DNA from: Cymodocea nodosa
Lineage: Eukaryota > Streptophyta > Magnoliopsida > Alismatales > Cymodoceaceae
Assembly (NCBI GenBank): GCA_036874045.1
Contig: CM072335.1
Span: 27,721,501-27,785,500 of the forward strand
Direction: 5' to 3'
DNA length: 64,000 bases
The notes beneath the pieces are model-generated. The model worked only from the letters and a program-made list of their open reading frames with translations. It had not been told where the DNA came from and did no database searches. The position numbers were made by a program, and so were the translations under genes. Every line of letters starts with the position of its first letter. The stretch's first letter is position 1. This document shows positions 62,356-64,000 of the stretch, one piece after another.

Positions 62356-62760
62356 GAAGTTTACCTTTTGGTGATACGTATTTATGTTTACTGGACGAGT
62401 GATGCGTGACGGAAGAAGTGACTCTTGGCGATAAGATGCCGCCAATGGTTTCGTTAATTTGCCAACACAATTTCCACTTTGCATGGTGGAGGATGATGCG
62501 TAGGAGTCACTTCTCACTACAAACACATCTGATTGTCACAGGTATGATTTCACGAAAGACTTATACATTATCTTAATTGCAATGTTGCAGGAGAAATTTA
62601 CCTTCTGGTGGTACCTGCTTATGTTTACAGGACGAGTGATGTGTGACCTAAGATTAATTTACAAAAGAAGCGACTCTTGGTGATTATAAGATGTCACCAA
62701 ACAGGTCGCATATATTTGCCAATACAATGTCCACTTTGCGTGGTTGTTGGACCGATGGTG
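62356..62760. repeat. Diverged tandem duplication, period about 237 bp
   Basis: The block starting GAAGTTTACCTTTTGGTG at 62356 recurs as GAAATTTACCTTCTGGTG at 62593. Shared elements in order are TTATGTTTAC, GGACGAGTGATG, GTGAC, GCGACTCTTGG-like, ATAAGATG, TTTGCCAA and TCCACTTTGC. Each copy is about 150-170 bp. Confidence 0.8.
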
Positions 62761-62764
62761 CAGT

Positions 62765-64000
62765 GTGCTGTGTGCGCTTTTTGGGTGTAAAAATGTTTTT
62801 GTTCTTAAGTTAACATGTTTCACTAAAAACAAATTAAATTTATGAAAAACAACGCTCACGTACATGTTGACTACTGTTATTGATGGTTTTGCGTAAAAAC
62901 CCTAATCTCCTCTTCCTCTCGATGAATAGGATGTGAATTTTGAGATGACGGCAATCAAGAATGTAGAGATCGTTGGCGCCAATGAAAGGACCAAAAACCC
63001 TAATCCCCATTTTGAGAATCGAACAAAGATACACGTTCGTAGGAGATTGAGAAGCACCACCCTCCTTGGTGCCAATTCATTGAAGTTGAAGAAAGAGACC
63101 AAGGGAGATCGTCAGCAGTGTTCACTTGGAGCCTTAAAAAGTCGTCGCTAGTGAAACAGACATGACCAAAATCATGAAGGTCACAGGGTGTACAGCCTGC
63201 GCGCTATCGCTTGTTTAACAATGACCATTACAGATTGAAAACACCTAGAGCCGCCTCTCTAAACGTCTACAAACATCCAATATGTTATATATCTCAGAAA
63301 ATCCAATCTGATGGATGTGTGGATTTTGTAATTGTGATCGTGATTTCCTTTTGAAAAAAGAAAACCACTGGGCTTGGTAACTTGGTTCACTTGCATGCGA
63401 AGTCTCATGCTTTTATGTCAATAGAGGACTGAAACCTTCATGGCAACAAGTTACCTTCTTGAGGTGCACTCCAATATTTATTAGTGTGGACTAGTCAGTG
63501 TGCTCCCAAACGTTGAGTAGTTAGAGAAATTTCTTGATGCTTGTGTACAAGTGCTCGACCATAGTTTCAATGATCATGCATCCCTTCTTATGCATTGTCG
63601 TAGGAGTAAGCACCACAGGAAAGATTGTTTCCAAGTTTTACATCCTTTGGGTGTGGTTTCCTCACCATATATGGTGGAACGACGATGGGCAAGGAACCCT
63701 AATATTTGAATTGGGTTTGAAGCTGTACAAAGTGAAACTCGCCTTCAAGTGATTTAATATGTATCAAAATTAATCTTAGAAAGGCTCATGACACATGCAG
63801 TTGATAGAGATTATCTCCTAAAGGTCAAGAGGTGGCATGCGGTTATACAAGTAATACTTGGTGTAAGTTATACCTATAATTTGCCTTAATCCACTCCATT
63901 TAACACCAGTAAGAATTTGAATTTTTAAACTTATTACCTATTTACTCATCTCTTTCGTATTCACTAACTTGTTTCTTTACTAGCTAACCATAGACAAGGT
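62765..64000. other. Intergenic to window end, nothing firmly recognised
   Basis: Two AAACCCTAA motifs (near 62897 and 62996, plus strand) lie 100 bp apart and sit at the ends of a GC-richer 250-bp stretch with short open frames. This might be a promoter or leader, but no adjoining gene is visible. Confidence 0.35.

Overview
This is a window of a plant nuclear genome. Long AT-rich introns with GT-AG borders, plant-only gene families (BAM-type receptor kinase, PLS-class PPR protein, KIN-8A kinesin, PTS2-targeted malate dehydrogenase, L-galactose dehydrogenase) and plant Copia and LINE remnants all point to a flowering plant. The species cannot be read from the sequence. I lean weakly towards a monocot, by general impression only.

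Layout. (1) 686-4701 (+): the last five coding exons visible of a Spinster-type MFS transporter; its 5' part lies outside the window. (2) 6752-9040 (+): an intronless splicing factor SF1 / branchpoint-binding protein gene. (3) 9041-15500: gene-poor DNA with tandem duplications, a minisatellite, a G16 tract and a MITE-like element. (4) 16474-25591 (+): a 16-coding-exon kinesin of the KIN-8A type, with a fossil LINE in intron 10. (5) 27177-29321 (-): five-exon L-galactose dehydrogenase (ascorbate synthesis), convergent with the kinesin. (6) 30230-37391 (+): nine-exon peroxisomal (glyoxysomal) NAD-malate dehydrogenase with a PTS2 signal, divergent from L-galactose dehydrogenase. Its introns hold a MITE-like insertion and a decayed Copia fragment. 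(7) 39382-46221 (-): an old, broken but structurally readable Copia LTR retrotransposon with two LTRs, primer-binding site, polypurine tract and order gag-protease-integrase-RT-RNase H. An unusual 2.5-kb noncoding stretch lies between its primer-binding site and gag. (8) 49946-53137 (-): two-exon BAM1/BAM2-like LRR receptor kinase. (9) 57725-59479 (-): intronless PPR protein of the PLS/E subgroup, with a tiny uORF whose stop overlaps the start codon. (10) 59480-64000: AT-rich intergenic DNA with a MITE-like element and a tandem duplication.

The genes are unrelated housekeeping, developmental and metabolic genes, as expected in a plant genome; no operon-like or clustered pathway is seen. I found no clear sign of an undescribed system. 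The most unusual structures are a 33-34-bp-period, hairpin-forming repeat found twice inside the Copia leader, and an open frame that continues 81 codons upstream of the PTS2 start of malate dehydrogenase. Exon borders were read by eye from reading frame, GT-AG sites and remembered family sequences. UTRs and promoters are not mapped.
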